Assembly: GCA_963823945.1 (NCBI GenBank) | Contig: CAWGNK010000003.1 | Location: 62,001-126,000 of the forward strand | Origin: Bog-793 sp963823945 | Lineage (GTDB): Bacteria; Actinomycetota; Acidimicrobiia; Acidimicrobiales; Bog-793 | Length of the DNA: 64,000 bases | Direction: 5' to 3' | Translations under genes and position numbers: made by a program | Notes under the pieces: generated by a model | Databases searched by the model: none | Told to the model about the DNA's origin: nothing | Seen by the model: the letters and a program-made list of their open reading frames with translations, nothing else | Shown here: positions 35,231-43,967 of the stretch, piece by piece | Layout: every line of letters starts with the position of its first letter | Numbering within the stretch: position 1 is the stretch's first letter

Positions 35231-36362
35231 CGGATTCTCCTTCACTCGTCTCGGGGGCGGCCCGGAAGAACTCCGGCCAGAACCAGGCCGTGACGCCGGC
35301 CGCCCGCTTGGCGGCGGAGCGCACGTTGTCCCGGCAAAGAAGGCACGGCGTGACGATCGGAGCGTGCTCGGCGGCCGCGAACTCGACGAGCGCGAGCACT
35401 TCCTCGCTCGGTCCCCGGTAGACGCCGCCGAGGCCACCGCAGCAGCCGGCGTGCAACGACGGGTACGTCGTCACGGACTCGACCCCGGCGAGCTCGGCCG
35501 TCTCGGCGAGGAGCGCCAGCGCCCCGTCCCGGTCGGCGAGGCAGCCGACGTAGGGCACGAACCGGGGGGCGCGGGCCGCGAGCTTGCGCCCCTGGCGGCG
35601 GGCCGCCTCGGTGAGGATCTGCCACATGGGCGTGGTCGCGACCCCGGCCGCGGCGAGCGAGCGGTCGCAGGCCGGGCAGGCGGTGACGACCGATCCCGCG
35701 GCGACGAGGCACGCCGGCGGCGAGGCGGCCGCCGGGTGGCCGCAGCAACCGGCCCCGCTGGGTTCGCCGAGCGCGAGGCCGAGGTCGGCCGCGACCGACA
35801 ACGTGCTTTTCTTCAGCGCCGGGTCCTGGTCGAGCGCGCACCCGGCGTAGAAGAGCGTCGACTCGCCGGTCGGCGAAGCCAGTTTCGGTGTGCGCCGGAG
35901 GTGGCGGGCGATCCGGTGCGCCCCCTGGGACGCCGCGTCGACCAGGTCGCGGGGGACGAATCCCCGGGTCGCCATCACCGCGCCGAAGGCGACGCCGTCG
36001 ACCGTCTTCACGTGCCGCAGAAGGCCGCTGGCGACGCCGGCGGCGGCACGCTCCGGGCAGCGGGGTCCGCCGAAGGCCCGCTGGAGCTCGCGCACCTCGG
36101 CCATCATGGCCGCGACGTCGACCTCCATCGGGCAGGTCCTCGTGCAGGCGTTGCACCCGCTGCAGCGCCAGACGTCCTGGCAGGCGAGCAGTCCGTCGAC
36201 GTCCCCCGCCAGCGCCAGGCGGATCACCCGACGCGGCCCCTCAGCCATGTCGAGGCCCTGGGGACAGGCGGCCCGGCACTGGCCGCACTGCAGGCACGGC
36301 CGGCAGCGCTCCGCCACCGCCGTCACGGCCGAGCGCGCCTCCTCGGTGGCGACGGCGGTCAC
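35223..36362 (-). CDS. HdrD/GlpC-like protein: two ferredoxin clusters plus two CCG domains
   Basis: 379 residues. N-terminal [4Fe-4S] motifs CLQCGQCRAACPQG (about 23) and CSGCNACTRTCPME (about 68) are followed by two cysteine-rich CCG domains: GCALDQ...GCCGHPAA...CPACD (about 172-240) and GCLADR...GCCGGLGG...CLLC (about 280-350). This HdrC+HdrB arrangement is the HdrD type; in methanogens HdrD holds the non-cubane clusters that reduce a heterodisulfide. Its disulfide substrate here is unknown. It overlaps both neighbours (4 and 8 bases). Confidence 0.9.
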   Translation of the reverse strand: MTAVATEEARSAVTAVAERCRPCLQCGQCRAACPQGLDMAEGPRRVIRLALAGDVDGLLACQDVWRCSGCNACTRTCPMEVDVAAMMAEVRELQRAFGGPRCPERAAAGVASGLLRHVKTVDGVAFGAVMATRGFVPRDLVDAASQGAHRIARHLRRTPKLASPTGESTLFYAGCALDQDPALKKSTLSVAADLGLALGEPSGAGCCGHPAAASPPACLVAAGSVVTACPACDRSLAAAGVATTPMWQILTEAARRQGRKLAARAPRFVPYVGCLADRDGALALLAETAELAGVESVTTYPSLHAGCCGGLGGVYRGPSEEVLALVEFAAAEHAPIVTPCLLCRDNVRSAAKRAAGVTAWFWPEFFRAAPETSEGESDA

Positions 36363-38734
36363 GACGACTCCTCGGCCGCGCCCGCCGGCACGAGCCCGTC
36401 AGGCGCCTCGGTCACCTCGGCGAGTCTCTCGGCGTGGGCGCAGAAGGTGCGGAGCCGGCGCCCGACGGTGTGGCGCTCGGCGGCGCACAGGTGCCACTGC
36501 TCGATGGGCACGGGATTGCCCGCCTCGACGAGGAGCTCTTTCGCCACGGCGATCTGCTCGGCGGCGCTCTCGTCGCCGCTGCGGTAGTGACAGCGTTCCT
36601 CGGCGCAGCCCGCCAGGAAGACCCCGGCGGCGCCGAGCCGCACGGCCTCGAGGAGGTGCAGGGCGCTCACCCGGCCGAGGCAGGGCACCTCCACGAGGCG
36701 CACGTTCTCCGGGTAGCGGTCGCGCCGCAGTCCCGCCAGGGAGAAGGCGGCACCGGCGCACTCGGCACAGACGAAGCCCACGACCGGGTGGTCGGCCCCC
36801 TCGACGAGCGTGCGTACCCGGCCGAGCAGCGTCTCGTCGTCGAGACTGTGCGCGATCGCCAGCTCGGGGCAGTGGGCGGCGCAGATCCCGCAGGAACGGC
36901 AGACCCGTTCGTCGATCACCGCCAGCTTGGCGTCGTCCCGCAGGCCGGCGGGACGGATCCCGCCAGCAGCACGTTCGACGAGGCTCGTCGCGCCGAACGG
37001 GCAGGCGCCCGTGCAGACGTCGCAACCGACGCAGCGCGCCGGGTCGACTACCGGCGCCGCGGCACGACGGCGAGCTGCGGAGGTGAGGTAGCCGTGCACC
37101 TGGGCGGCGGTCGCCGAGGCCTGGATCGAGCACTCGACGAGCGACTTCGGCCCGGAGGCGGAACCGCAGACGAACACCCCCTCGGCGGAGGTCTCGCTGG
37201 CGCGGTTCTTGGCGTCGAGGGCGGCGACGAAGCCCGCCTCGTCGAGGCGTGCGCCGAGCACGCCGGCGATCCGCCCGGTGTCGGCGGCGGGCACGAAACC
37301 GGTCGACAGCACGACGAGGTCGGGCCGCAGGGTGCGTTTGCGGCCGGCGCCCACGTCCTCGACCTCGACGACGGGCCGCTTGTCGGCGTCGAACTCGACC
37401 CGGGGTGGCGAGCCCCGCAGGAACTCGACGCCGGCGAGGCGCGCCGCGGTGTACCAGCTCTCACCCTCAGTCCCGAGCGTGCGCAGCTCCAGGTAGCAGA
37501 CCGTCACGCGGGTCTGCGGGAACAGTTCGCGCAGCCGGATGGCGTGCTTCAGGGCGATCGTGCAGCACAACCGCGAGCAGTACGGCAGCCGGCGCAGGTC
37601 GCGCGAGCCGGCGCACTGGATCATGACGACCTCGGCGACCGGCGGCTTGTCCAGCCAGAGCCGCTCCTCCCAGTCGTCGAGCAGCAGCGCGAAATCGGTC
37701 TGGGTGAGCACGGATTCGGCGGGATAGCCGAGGTGCGCGACCACCTCGGGCGGGGCCGGGTCGCAGCCGGTGGCGGCGACGATCGCGCCCGCTCGAATCC
37801 GGGCGAGCTTCGGCGACTGGGTGAAGTCGATGGCCTCGACCGGGCAGGCCTCGGCGCAGGCTCCGCAGAAGGTGCAGGCGTCGAGGTCGACCGCCCAGCG
37901 GACACGGCCGTCGAACACCTCGCTGTAGATCGCCTTGTGCTCGCCGTCGGGGCCCGTGACGGGGCACGCCTTCTCACACAGCCCGCAGTCGACGCAGTCC
38001 TGCGTCACCATGTTCGGCAGCTGCCGCAGGGAGACCTCGAACTCCCCCGGGTCCCCGGACACCGACTCCACCTCGGTGCGGCGCCAGATCGCCAGGTTCG
38101 GATGGTCGACGGCGGCGTTGCGGTAGAGACACTTGCGGATCCCCGACTGCTCCTCGATCGTCGGCAGGCACGCCCCGCAGTCGTTCGTCGGGTAGGCGGT
38201 ACCGATACGCGGCGCGTAGCCGCCGAGGAACGGCTGGCGCTCGACGAGGTCGACGTGGTGACCCATGCGGGCGAGCTCGGTCGCCGTCGCGATGCCGGCC
38301 ACACCGCCGCCGACCACGACGACGGAGTCGACACGCGCCCTTGACTCGGCGGCCCGGGGCGAGGTGACCGGGAACCGCACGGTCGCCAGGGCGACGCGCA
38401 GTGCCTTGTCCGTGACCGCCACCCGGTCGTCGCCGTGCACCCAGGCGCAGCCCTCCCGGACGTCGGCCACCGCGAGCTCGAGGCCCTGGGACATGAGCCG
38501 GCTGAAGCGTTGCGCGACGGAGTCTCCCGAGCAGCCGACGAAGACCAGGCGCTGGCCCGAGCCGTCCTCGGCCAGCTCGGCGAGACGGGCCTGGCCCTCG
38601 GCGCCGCACCACACCCGGCGCCGTTCGACGGCCCCGCCCTCGGCGGCGAGGCTCAGCTCGAGGGCGTCGAAATCGATGTTGGCCGACATCGTGCCCGCGC
38701 ACTCGCACAGGAGCACGCGGGCCGCCGCCGTCAC
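36359..38734 (-). CDS. HdrA fused to MvhD
   Basis: 791 residues. Order: N-terminal domain (LLCECAG..., 1-125), FAD-binding Rossmann (about 143, VVVVGGGVAGIATATELA) with the HdrA-type DCGAC, ferredoxin clusters CVDCGLC (about 250) and CTFCGAC (about 290), thioredoxin-reductase-like FAD part, C-terminal clusters CVGCDVC (about 570) and CRSCGIC (about 613), and a full MvhD/FlpD domain (about 650-791, CAECAG...CLGRV...GCAEERCHYR). HdrA-type flavin bifurcates electrons in known complexes. GTG at 38734 overlaps the ferredoxin stop (GTGA). The built-in MvhD would accept electrons from a partner that is not encoded nearby. Confidence 0.92.
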   Translation of the reverse strand: MTAAARVLLCECAGTMSANIDFDALELSLAAEGGAVERRRVWCGAEGQARLAELAEDGSGQRLVFVGCSGDSVAQRFSRLMSQGLELAVADVREGCAWVHGDDRVAVTDKALRVALATVRFPVTSPRAAESRARVDSVVVVGGGVAGIATATELARMGHHVDLVERQPFLGGYAPRIGTAYPTNDCGACLPTIEEQSGIRKCLYRNAAVDHPNLAIWRRTEVESVSGDPGEFEVSLRQLPNMVTQDCVDCGLCEKACPVTGPDGEHKAIYSEVFDGRVRWAVDLDACTFCGACAEACPVEAIDFTQSPKLARIRAGAIVAATGCDPAPPEVVAHLGYPAESVLTQTDFALLLDDWEERLWLDKPPVAEVVMIQCAGSRDLRRLPYCSRLCCTIALKHAIRLRELFPQTRVTVCYLELRTLGTEGESWYTAARLAGVEFLRGSPPRVEFDADKRPVVEVEDVGAGRKRTLRPDLVVLSTGFVPAADTGRIAGVLGARLDEAGFVAALDAKNRASETSAEGVFVCGSASGPKSLVECSIQASATAAQVHGYLTSAARRRAAAPVVDPARCVGCDVCTGACPFGATSLVERAAGGIRPAGLRDDAKLAVIDERVCRSCGICAAHCPELAIAHSLDDETLLGRVRTLVEGADHPVVGFVCAECAGAAFSLAGLRRDRYPENVRLVEVPCLGRVSALHLLEAVRLGAAGVFLAGCAEERCHYRSGDESAAEQIAVAKELLVEAGNPVPIEQWHLCAAERHTVGRRLRTFCAHAERLAEVTEAPDGLVPAGAAEESS

Positions 38735-39183
38735 GCCGGCACCGCCCAGGACAGGTCCGCGGACACGGCGAACCCTCCGATCTCGCCCGCGTTGACGGGC
38801 CGCGCCGTGACCGCGCCGGTCGGGCAGGCCCGCGTGCAGGCCCCGCAACCGAGGCACCGTGAGCGGTCGAACTCGATCGTGCGGAATGTCCTGACGCGCT
38901 CGGGGACCTCGAAGGTGCCGTCCGGCTCGTGGCGGGCGATCCGCCGCAGCGCCGCGCCGAGGGCGCCCCGCGTCGTCCCGGCGGGCGCGTCGTAGAGCTG
39001 GGCCGGGTCGAAGCGCGAGCTCTCGGCGATGGCGGCGCTCGGGCAGACCTTGACGCACCGGCCGCAGCCGATGCAGAGCTCCTCGCGCCGCACGATCTCG
39101 CAGCCGATCCCGTCGGTCGTCACCGCCGGGGCGACGCCCGGCAGCGATCCCAGGATCTCCCGGCCACGGGCGGTGAGTGGCAC
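38731..39183 (-). CDS. Two-cluster ferredoxin-like protein
   Basis: 150 residues with two [4Fe-4S] motifs, CIGCGRCVKVCPSAA (about 37) and CLGCGACTRACPTG (about 108), separated by a 55-residue basic linker. A dedicated electron carrier or wiring subunit between the two HdrA proteins is likely from its place, 3 bases after mvhD and overlapping the HdrA-MvhD gene by 4. A start upstream is not needed; ATG at 39183. Confidence 0.86.
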   Translation of the reverse strand: MPLTARGREILGSLPGVAPAVTTDGIGCEIVRREELCIGCGRCVKVCPSAAIAESSRFDPAQLYDAPAGTTRGALGAALRRIARHEPDGTFEVPERVRTFRTIEFDRSRCLGCGACTRACPTGAVTARPVNAGEIGGFAVSADLSWAVPA

Positions 39184-39186
39184 CGC

Positions 39187-39663
39187 CTAGCGCCTTTCCA
39201 GCCGCGGTAGCGCTGAGATCGTCGCGTGCATGGCCTTCGTCGCGGCGACGAAGCGCGGCGAGTCGGCCGCGCTCATGGTGAACATCTGGACGCGCTCGGG
39301 CTCGACCCCCACCGACCCGAGCAGCCGTTGCACAAAGGCGATCCGTTCGATGGCCGAGAGGTTCCCCTCCCGGTGGTGGCACTGGCCCTCGAGGCAGCCC
39401 GCCAGAAAGACGCCGTCCGCCCCCTCGGCCAGCGCGCTCATCACGTGCAGGGGTCCGACCCGGCCCGTGCACGGCACCAGCACGCTGCGGACGGTGGCGG
39501 GCAGGGGCACGCGGGCGTTCCCCGTCGCGTCGGCGGCGGCGTAGGCGCATTCCCGGCAGAAAAAGCCGATGATCGTCCGCTCGCCGTCGTCGGCGGCCGG
39601 TTCGGCCGCCAACCCCTCCGGTTCGGCGACCGCTCCCCCGGTCCTTGGCGCGGCGCTAGGCAT
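39187..39663 (-). CDS. MvhD/FlpD-family [2Fe-2S] subunit
   Basis: 158 residues: after a 28-residue Ala/Glu-rich leader, FFCRECAYAAAD, VLVPCTGRVGPLHVMSALAEGADGVFLAGCLEGQCHHREGN give the four MvhD cysteines for a [2Fe-2S] cluster. In methanogens it joins a hydrogenase or formate dehydrogenase to HdrA. Here neither is adjacent. Overlaps the large hdrA gene by 8 bases. Confidence 0.9.
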   Translation of the reverse strand: MPSAAPRTGGAVAEPEGLAAEPAADDGERTIIGFFCRECAYAAADATGNARVPLPATVRSVLVPCTGRVGPLHVMSALAEGADGVFLAGCLEGQCHHREGNLSAIERIAFVQRLLGSVGVEPERVQMFTMSAADSPRFVAATKAMHATISALPRLERR

Positions 39664-42600
39664 GGGCGGTCACCTCGGCGAGGATCTCGGCGTCCGAGAA
39701 GCCGCCGAGCGTCATCGCCCCCGACGGGCACTCGGCGACGCAGATGCCGCAGCCCCGGCAGCTCTCCGTCTCGACCACGGCGTGGGCGATCCCGTCCTCG
39801 ACGAGGTGCACCGCGCCCTGGGGGCAGACGTTCTCGCACACGCCGCAGCCGATGCAGACCGCGGGATCGGACCAGGCGACCTCGGCCGGGGTCATCAGGA
39901 AGCCGCTCGACAGCATGGACATCACCCGGGCGGCGGCGGCCTTGGCCTGGGCGATCGTGTCCGGGATGTTCTTCGGGCCCTGGGCGGTCCCGGCGAGGAA
40001 GATGCCGGCGCGCTGCGAGTCCACCGGGCGGAGCTTGGGGTGGTACTCCTTCAGGAAGCCGGCGGCGTCCTGCTGGAGCCCGACGACCCGGGCGATCTGC
40101 GTCGTGCCGTCCGAACCCTCGAGCCCGGCGGACAGCACCACGAGGTCGAAAAGCTCCTCGGCCTTGGTCCCGGTCACGGTGTCCTCGAACCGGACCCGGA
40201 GGCTCTGGTCGGGCTCCTCGATCAGCTCACCGACGCGGGTGCGCACGTAGCGCACGCCGCGGGTCGAGACCAGCCGGAAGTACTCCTCGTGCGCCTTGCC
40301 CGGCGCCCGCAGGTCCGTGTAGCCGATGGTGACCTCGCACTCCGGGTGCTCCTGCTTGATAAGCGAGGCGTGGACCGTCGCGAACAGACAGCAGATCGCC
40401 GAGCAGTGCGTGTTGCCCCGCGAGGTCTGGTCGCGCGAACCGACGCACTGCAGCATGAAGATCCGCTTCGGGACGGCACCGTCCGAGGGTCGCCGCAGCT
40501 CGCCACCGGTCGGACCCGAGGCGGAGACGAGGCGGGCGAGCTGGCTCTGGGTGATCACGTTGGCGTAGCGGCCGTAACCGAGGGGCGGCTTGCGCCGGGC
40601 GTCGAATTCGCGGTGCCCAGTCGCGATCACCATCGCGCCGGCGATCAGCTCCTCCTCCCACGGCTCCTGGTCGAAGTCGATGGCGTGGGCGGGGCAGACC
40701 GTCTCACACGACCGGCACTCGGAACAGCCGCCGCAGGCGAGGCAGCGCCGGGCTTCGGCGACAGCGTCGTCCGCGGTGAAGCCGAGTCGCGCCTCGGCCC
40801 AGCTCCGCCGCCGCTCGGAACCGGCGGCAACCGGCATCGGACGGCGCCACTCGGGCTTCCCGGTGGGGAGGTCGGCGTCCGCGACCTCGGCCCGGGGGGA
40901 TGCGGGCTCCCAAACCTCGGCCCATTCCTCCCCGCGCAGGTAGTTGTGGATCGATCTCGCGGCACGCCGCCCGGCCGCGATCGCCTCGATCGGCGTGGCG
41001 GGTCCGGTGGCGGCGGCATCCCCCGCGGCGAAGACGCCCGGGTGTTCGGTCATCATCGTCGCCCGGTCGACGACGATCTGGCCGGCGACGACCCGCACGC
41101 CGGGGGCGCCGGAAAGGAACTCCTCGTCGATCTCCCGCTCGGCGGCGAGCACCACGCAGTCCGCCGGCAGCTCGACCGTCTCGTCCGCCGGTCCTTTGGC
41201 GAACCGGACGGCGCGGACCGCACCGGCCCCCACGATCTCGATCGCCGCAAGGCCGCCCTCGACCTTGACGCCCTCCTCGAGGGCTTCGGCGACGAGGTCC
41301 GCCCCGGCCCGCAGCCCGGCGGCGTCTTCGGGGCAGGCGACGGTGACCGACTCCGCGCCCAGGCGCAGACAGGTGCGGGCGGCGTCGAAGGCGTCGTCGC
41401 CACCCCCGACGACGACCACGTGCCGCCCGACGGCAATGGGCTCGCCGAGCGCCCTGCTCGTCAGCAGCTCGACCGCTGTGACGAGGCCAGACTGCCCGGA
41501 GGCGGCCAACGGCACCGATCCGGCGCGCTGCAGGCCGACGGCGAGCAGCACCGCCTGGAAGCCCTCCGCGAAAAGCGAGTCGACGGTGAAATCGGCTCCG
41601 CAGCGCTGCCCGACCTTCAGCTCGACGCCGTGCGCGAGCACGCGTGCGACCTCGGCGGCAAGCAGTTCGCGCGGCAACCGGAACTCGGGGACGACGAAAC
41701 GCAGGGCACCGCCCGCCTCGGGCTGGGCCTCGAAGACCGTGACGTGGTAGCCGAAACGGGCGAGCTCGCGGGCCGCCGTAAGGCCCGCGGGCCCCGCGCC
41801 GACGACTGCCGCCCGCTCGGAATAGACCGCCGGCGGGACGGCCACCGGCTTGGCGGACCCGACCTTGTCGGCGATGAAGCGACCGATCCCGGCGATGGCC
41901 ACCGCCTCGTCGACCCGGCCGCGCGTGCACTCGGTCTCGCAGTCGTGGGCGCAGATGCGGCCGCAGACGCTCGGGAAGGGGTTCTCCCTGCTCGCCAGCT
42001 CGTACGCATCGCCAGTTCGCCCCTGGGCCACCAGGGCGACGACCCCCTGGGCGGCCGTGTGCACCGGGCAGGCCGACCTGCACGGTGCCTGGCCGCGGAA
42101 GTCGATCGCGAATCCCGCCGGGACGGCGTTGGCGAACGGCCGGCCGATCGCCTTGCGCTTGGCCATGCCGAAGTCGAAGGTGCTCTCGAGCTCGACCGGG
42201 CAGGCCGACGTGCACCGGCCGCAGGCGACGCAGCGCTCGGAGACGAAACTCGGCCGGTGCAACACCCGCACGCGCAGCTCCCCGGGAGGCCCGCTCACCG
42301 CGGTCACCTCCGACAGCGTGTGAACGTGGATACGCGAGTCGGTGGCGGCGTTGGCGAGGCGCGGCGCCAACGAGCACATCGCGCAGTCTTCGGTCGGGAA
42401 GGTCTTGGACAGGCGGGCCATGTACCCGCCGAGCGACTGCTGGCGCTCGACGAGGTGCACCTCGATCCCGGCGTCGGCGAGCTCCTCGGCGGCGGACATC
42501 CCGCCGATCCCGCCACCCACCACGACCGCCGACCGTTGCAGGAAGGTGCGGGATCGCTTCAGGTCCGACTGCTGGGCTGCCCGGGCGACGGAGGCGGCGA

Positions 42601-42958
42601 GGATCGTCGCGGCCTTCTTCTGCGCCTTGGCGGGTTCGTCGCGGTGGACGAACGAGCAGCCCTCGCGCAGGTTGGCGAAGGCCACGGCATTCTCACCGAG
42701 CCGCAGCTCCCGCGCGATGCGCTCGAAGGTGGGGCCCTGGACGCGGCGCGAGCAGGCACCGATCACGATGTGGTCGAGGCCCCGCGACTGCACGGCGCGC
42801 TCGATGCGCCGCCGGCCCTCGGTGCCGCACATGAACTGGCTCACCGAGACGTTGACGACACCGGGCAGCTCGCGTCCACCGGCGGCGAGGGACTTGAGGT
42901 CCAGGACGTCGGAGATGTTGCCCCCGCACTCGCAAAGGAAGACGCCGCAGCGCGTCAG
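39656..42958 (-). CDS. Giant HdrA with inserted GltD-like NAD(P)H module (CTG start)
   Basis: About 1,100 residues. It starts as HdrA (CGVFLCECGGNISD; FAD Rossmann about 146, VVVGGGIGGMSAAEELADAG; DCAMC; ferredoxin CVACGRCTSACPVE about 244). A glutamate-synthase-small-subunit-like block is inserted next: CRSACPVHTAAQG (about 294), CGRICAHDCETEC, Rossmann VGAGPAGLTAARELARFG (about 388) and NAD(P)-site HVVVVGGGDDAFDAAR (about 521). HdrA then resumes (CLACGGCSECRSCETVC about 741, CVGSRD...CSAICC) and ends with two ferredoxin clusters (about 1043 and 1071). The inserted module likely lets NAD(P)H feed the bifurcating flavin. The conserved N-terminus begins at CTG (42958), overlapping the HdrB stop as CTGA with GGGAG upstream; no ATG/GTG/TTG fits. 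Confidence 0.88.
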   Translation of the reverse strand: MTRCGVFLCECGGNISDVLDLKSLAAGGRELPGVVNVSVSQFMCGTEGRRRIERAVQSRGLDHIVIGACSRRVQGPTFERIARELRLGENAVAFANLREGCSFVHRDEPAKAQKKAATILAASVARAAQQSDLKRSRTFLQRSAVVVGGGIGGMSAAEELADAGIEVHLVERQQSLGGYMARLSKTFPTEDCAMCSLAPRLANAATDSRIHVHTLSEVTAVSGPPGELRVRVLHRPSFVSERCVACGRCTSACPVELESTFDFGMAKRKAIGRPFANAVPAGFAIDFRGQAPCRSACPVHTAAQGVVALVAQGRTGDAYELASRENPFPSVCGRICAHDCETECTRGRVDEAVAIAGIGRFIADKVGSAKPVAVPPAVYSERAAVVGAGPAGLTAARELARFGYHVTVFEAQPEAGGALRFVVPEFRLPRELLAAEVARVLAHGVELKVGQRCGADFTVDSLFAEGFQAVLLAVGLQRAGSVPLAASGQSGLVTAVELLTSRALGEPIAVGRHVVVVGGGDDAFDAARTCLRLGAESVTVACPEDAAGLRAGADLVAEALEEGVKVEGGLAAIEIVGAGAVRAVRFAKGPADETVELPADCVVLAAEREIDEEFLSGAPGVRVVAGQIVVDRATMMTEHPGVFAAGDAAATGPATPIEAIAAGRRAARSIHNYLRGEEWAEVWEPASPRAEVADADLPTGKPEWRRPMPVAAGSERRRSWAEARLGFTADDAVAEARRCLACGGCSECRSCETVCPAHAIDFDQEPWEEELIAGAMVIATGHREFDARRKPPLGYGRYANVITQSQLARLVSASGPTGGELRRPSDGAVPKRIFMLQCVGSRDQTSRGNTHCSAICCLFATVHASLIKQEHPECEVTIGYTDLRAPGKAHEEYFRLVSTRGVRYVRTRVGELIEEPDQSLRVRFEDTVTGTKAEELFDLVVLSAGLEGSDGTTQIARVVGLQQDAAGFLKEYHPKLRPVDSQRAGIFLAGTAQGPKNIPDTIAQAKAAAARVMSMLSSGFLMTPAEVAWSDPAVCIGCGVCENVCPQGAVHLVEDGIAHAVVETESCRGCGICVAECPSGAMTLGGFSDAEILAEVTAHA

Positions 42959-43932
42959 TCGCTCCCTTCCGCTTTGGCAGCGGCGCTCCGCCTCGGGCGG
43001 GCACCGATGCGCTCGAGGATCGGCTCGAGGTTCTGGGAGTGCGACTCCACGCCGCAGACCGTGTCCGGGTCGGCCCCGAGCGCGAGCGCCACGAGCTGCT
43101 GCACGTGGAGGTGGACGAAGGGGTACTCCTCGCCGGTCGATTCCGAGATGGCGTCGTGGTACCGGTCGAACTGCACCGAGCAGTTCGGGCACATGTGCAC
43201 GAGAACGTCGATCTTCTCGGCGGCGAGGCGCTTCAGCTTCTGGCGGGTGACGGCGAGCGAGCGCGACGGGTTGACGAAGATCTGACGGAAACCGGCGCCG
43301 CAATGCGTCGTCTTCTCGGCGTAGTTGCCCGTCTTCACGACACCTGTCGACTCGAGCAGATCCTCTGGCAACATGAAGTTCTCGCTGTCACCGAGGACCT
43401 CGTCGGGAAAGACCTTGCAGTAGTGGCAGGCCGGGTGGGTGGCGACCTTGATGCCCGAGAGCCGCCGGCGGATGAGCTCGGGGATCTGTTCGTGCCGGCT
43501 CCAGAGGATCTCGAGGCTGTGCCGGTGCTGGATCGTCCCGGCGACGCGGTCGTCGTAGCGGCGTCCGATCTTCTCCAAGGTCTCGTTGGCCTGGCGGCGG
43601 TACTCGGGGACGTTCAGCACGTCGCGGGACTTCTTGTTGATGGCGTAGCAGGTCGAGCAGAGATACGACTGCACCGGGTGGCCGGCGTCGACCGCCACAC
43701 AGGCATTGCGGGCCGCCACCGCGAGCGTCGTCTGGAACGGCATGAGATCCGAGTAGTAGCCGAGACCGGTGCAGCACGTCTGGTCGGTGTTGACGGTGTA
43801 CTCGACGTCGAGCCGCTCGAAGAGCCACTTCGTCGCGGCCTCGACGCCGGGGTACTCGGTCGAAACGAGGCAGCTCCGGAAGAGCTGGACCCCACCGGTG
43901 ATGGGGGCGATGTCAGGCGTGGTGTGGGGGAT
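42955..43932 (-). CDS. Heterodisulfide reductase subunit B (apparent ATC start)
   Basis: About 325 residues with two CCG domains: the first has FRSCLVSTEYPG, DQTCCTGLGYYSDLMP and CSTCYAIN; the second has HPACHYCKVF, THCGAGF and CPNC. HdrB carries the non-cubane clusters that cleave a disulfide in HdrABC. The conserved N-terminus (DIAPITGGVQLFRSCLVS) lies upstream of the first in-frame ATG (43743), which would remove a whole metal ligand set. Between 43743 and an in-frame TAA at 43943 there is no ATG, GTG or TTG. The best start is ATC at 43932, giving (M)PHTTPDIAPITGG; it coincides with the start site predicted from the promoter, which would make a leaderless mRNA. First gene of the operon. 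Confidence 0.88.
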   Translation of the reverse strand: MPHTTPDIAPITGGVQLFRSCLVSTEYPGVEAATKWLFERLDVEYTVNTDQTCCTGLGYYSDLMPFQTTLAVAARNACVAVDAGHPVQSYLCSTCYAINKKSRDVLNVPEYRRQANETLEKIGRRYDDRVAGTIQHRHSLEILWSRHEQIPELIRRRLSGIKVATHPACHYCKVFPDEVLGDSENFMLPEDLLESTGVVKTGNYAEKTTHCGAGFRQIFVNPSRSLAVTRQKLKRLAAEKIDVLVHMCPNCSVQFDRYHDAISESTGEEYPFVHLHVQQLVALALGADPDTVCGVESHSQNLEPILERIGARPRRSAAAKAEGSD

Positions 43933-43938
43933 ACCCCT

Positions 43939-43967
43939 TACTTAATCAAATCAATGGGACTTGTCAA
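43939..43967 (-). promoter_or_regulatory. Promoter of the Hdr operon
   Basis: On the minus strand a perfect -35 TTGACA (43967-43962), a 17-base spacer and TAAGTA (43944-43939) lie in an AT-rich island in GC-rich DNA. Transcription would begin near 43932, exactly at the inferred hdrB start. GGGGATACCCC (43927-43937) forms a short inverted repeat across the start site and could bind a regulator. Confidence 0.55.

Noticed and set aside
39569..43285. A 1,238-codon open frame on the plus strand opposite the giant HdrA
   Set aside because: It is an antisense shadow: highly Arg/Asp/Gly-rich composition, no ribosome-binding site, and the minus strand encodes clear Hdr motifs.
43927..43937. CsoR-type copper/persulfide operator over the Hdr start site
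   Set aside because: GGGGATACCCC has only one TACCCC half and an 11-base length, too short for the known CsoR site, though a sulfur regulator cannot be excluded.
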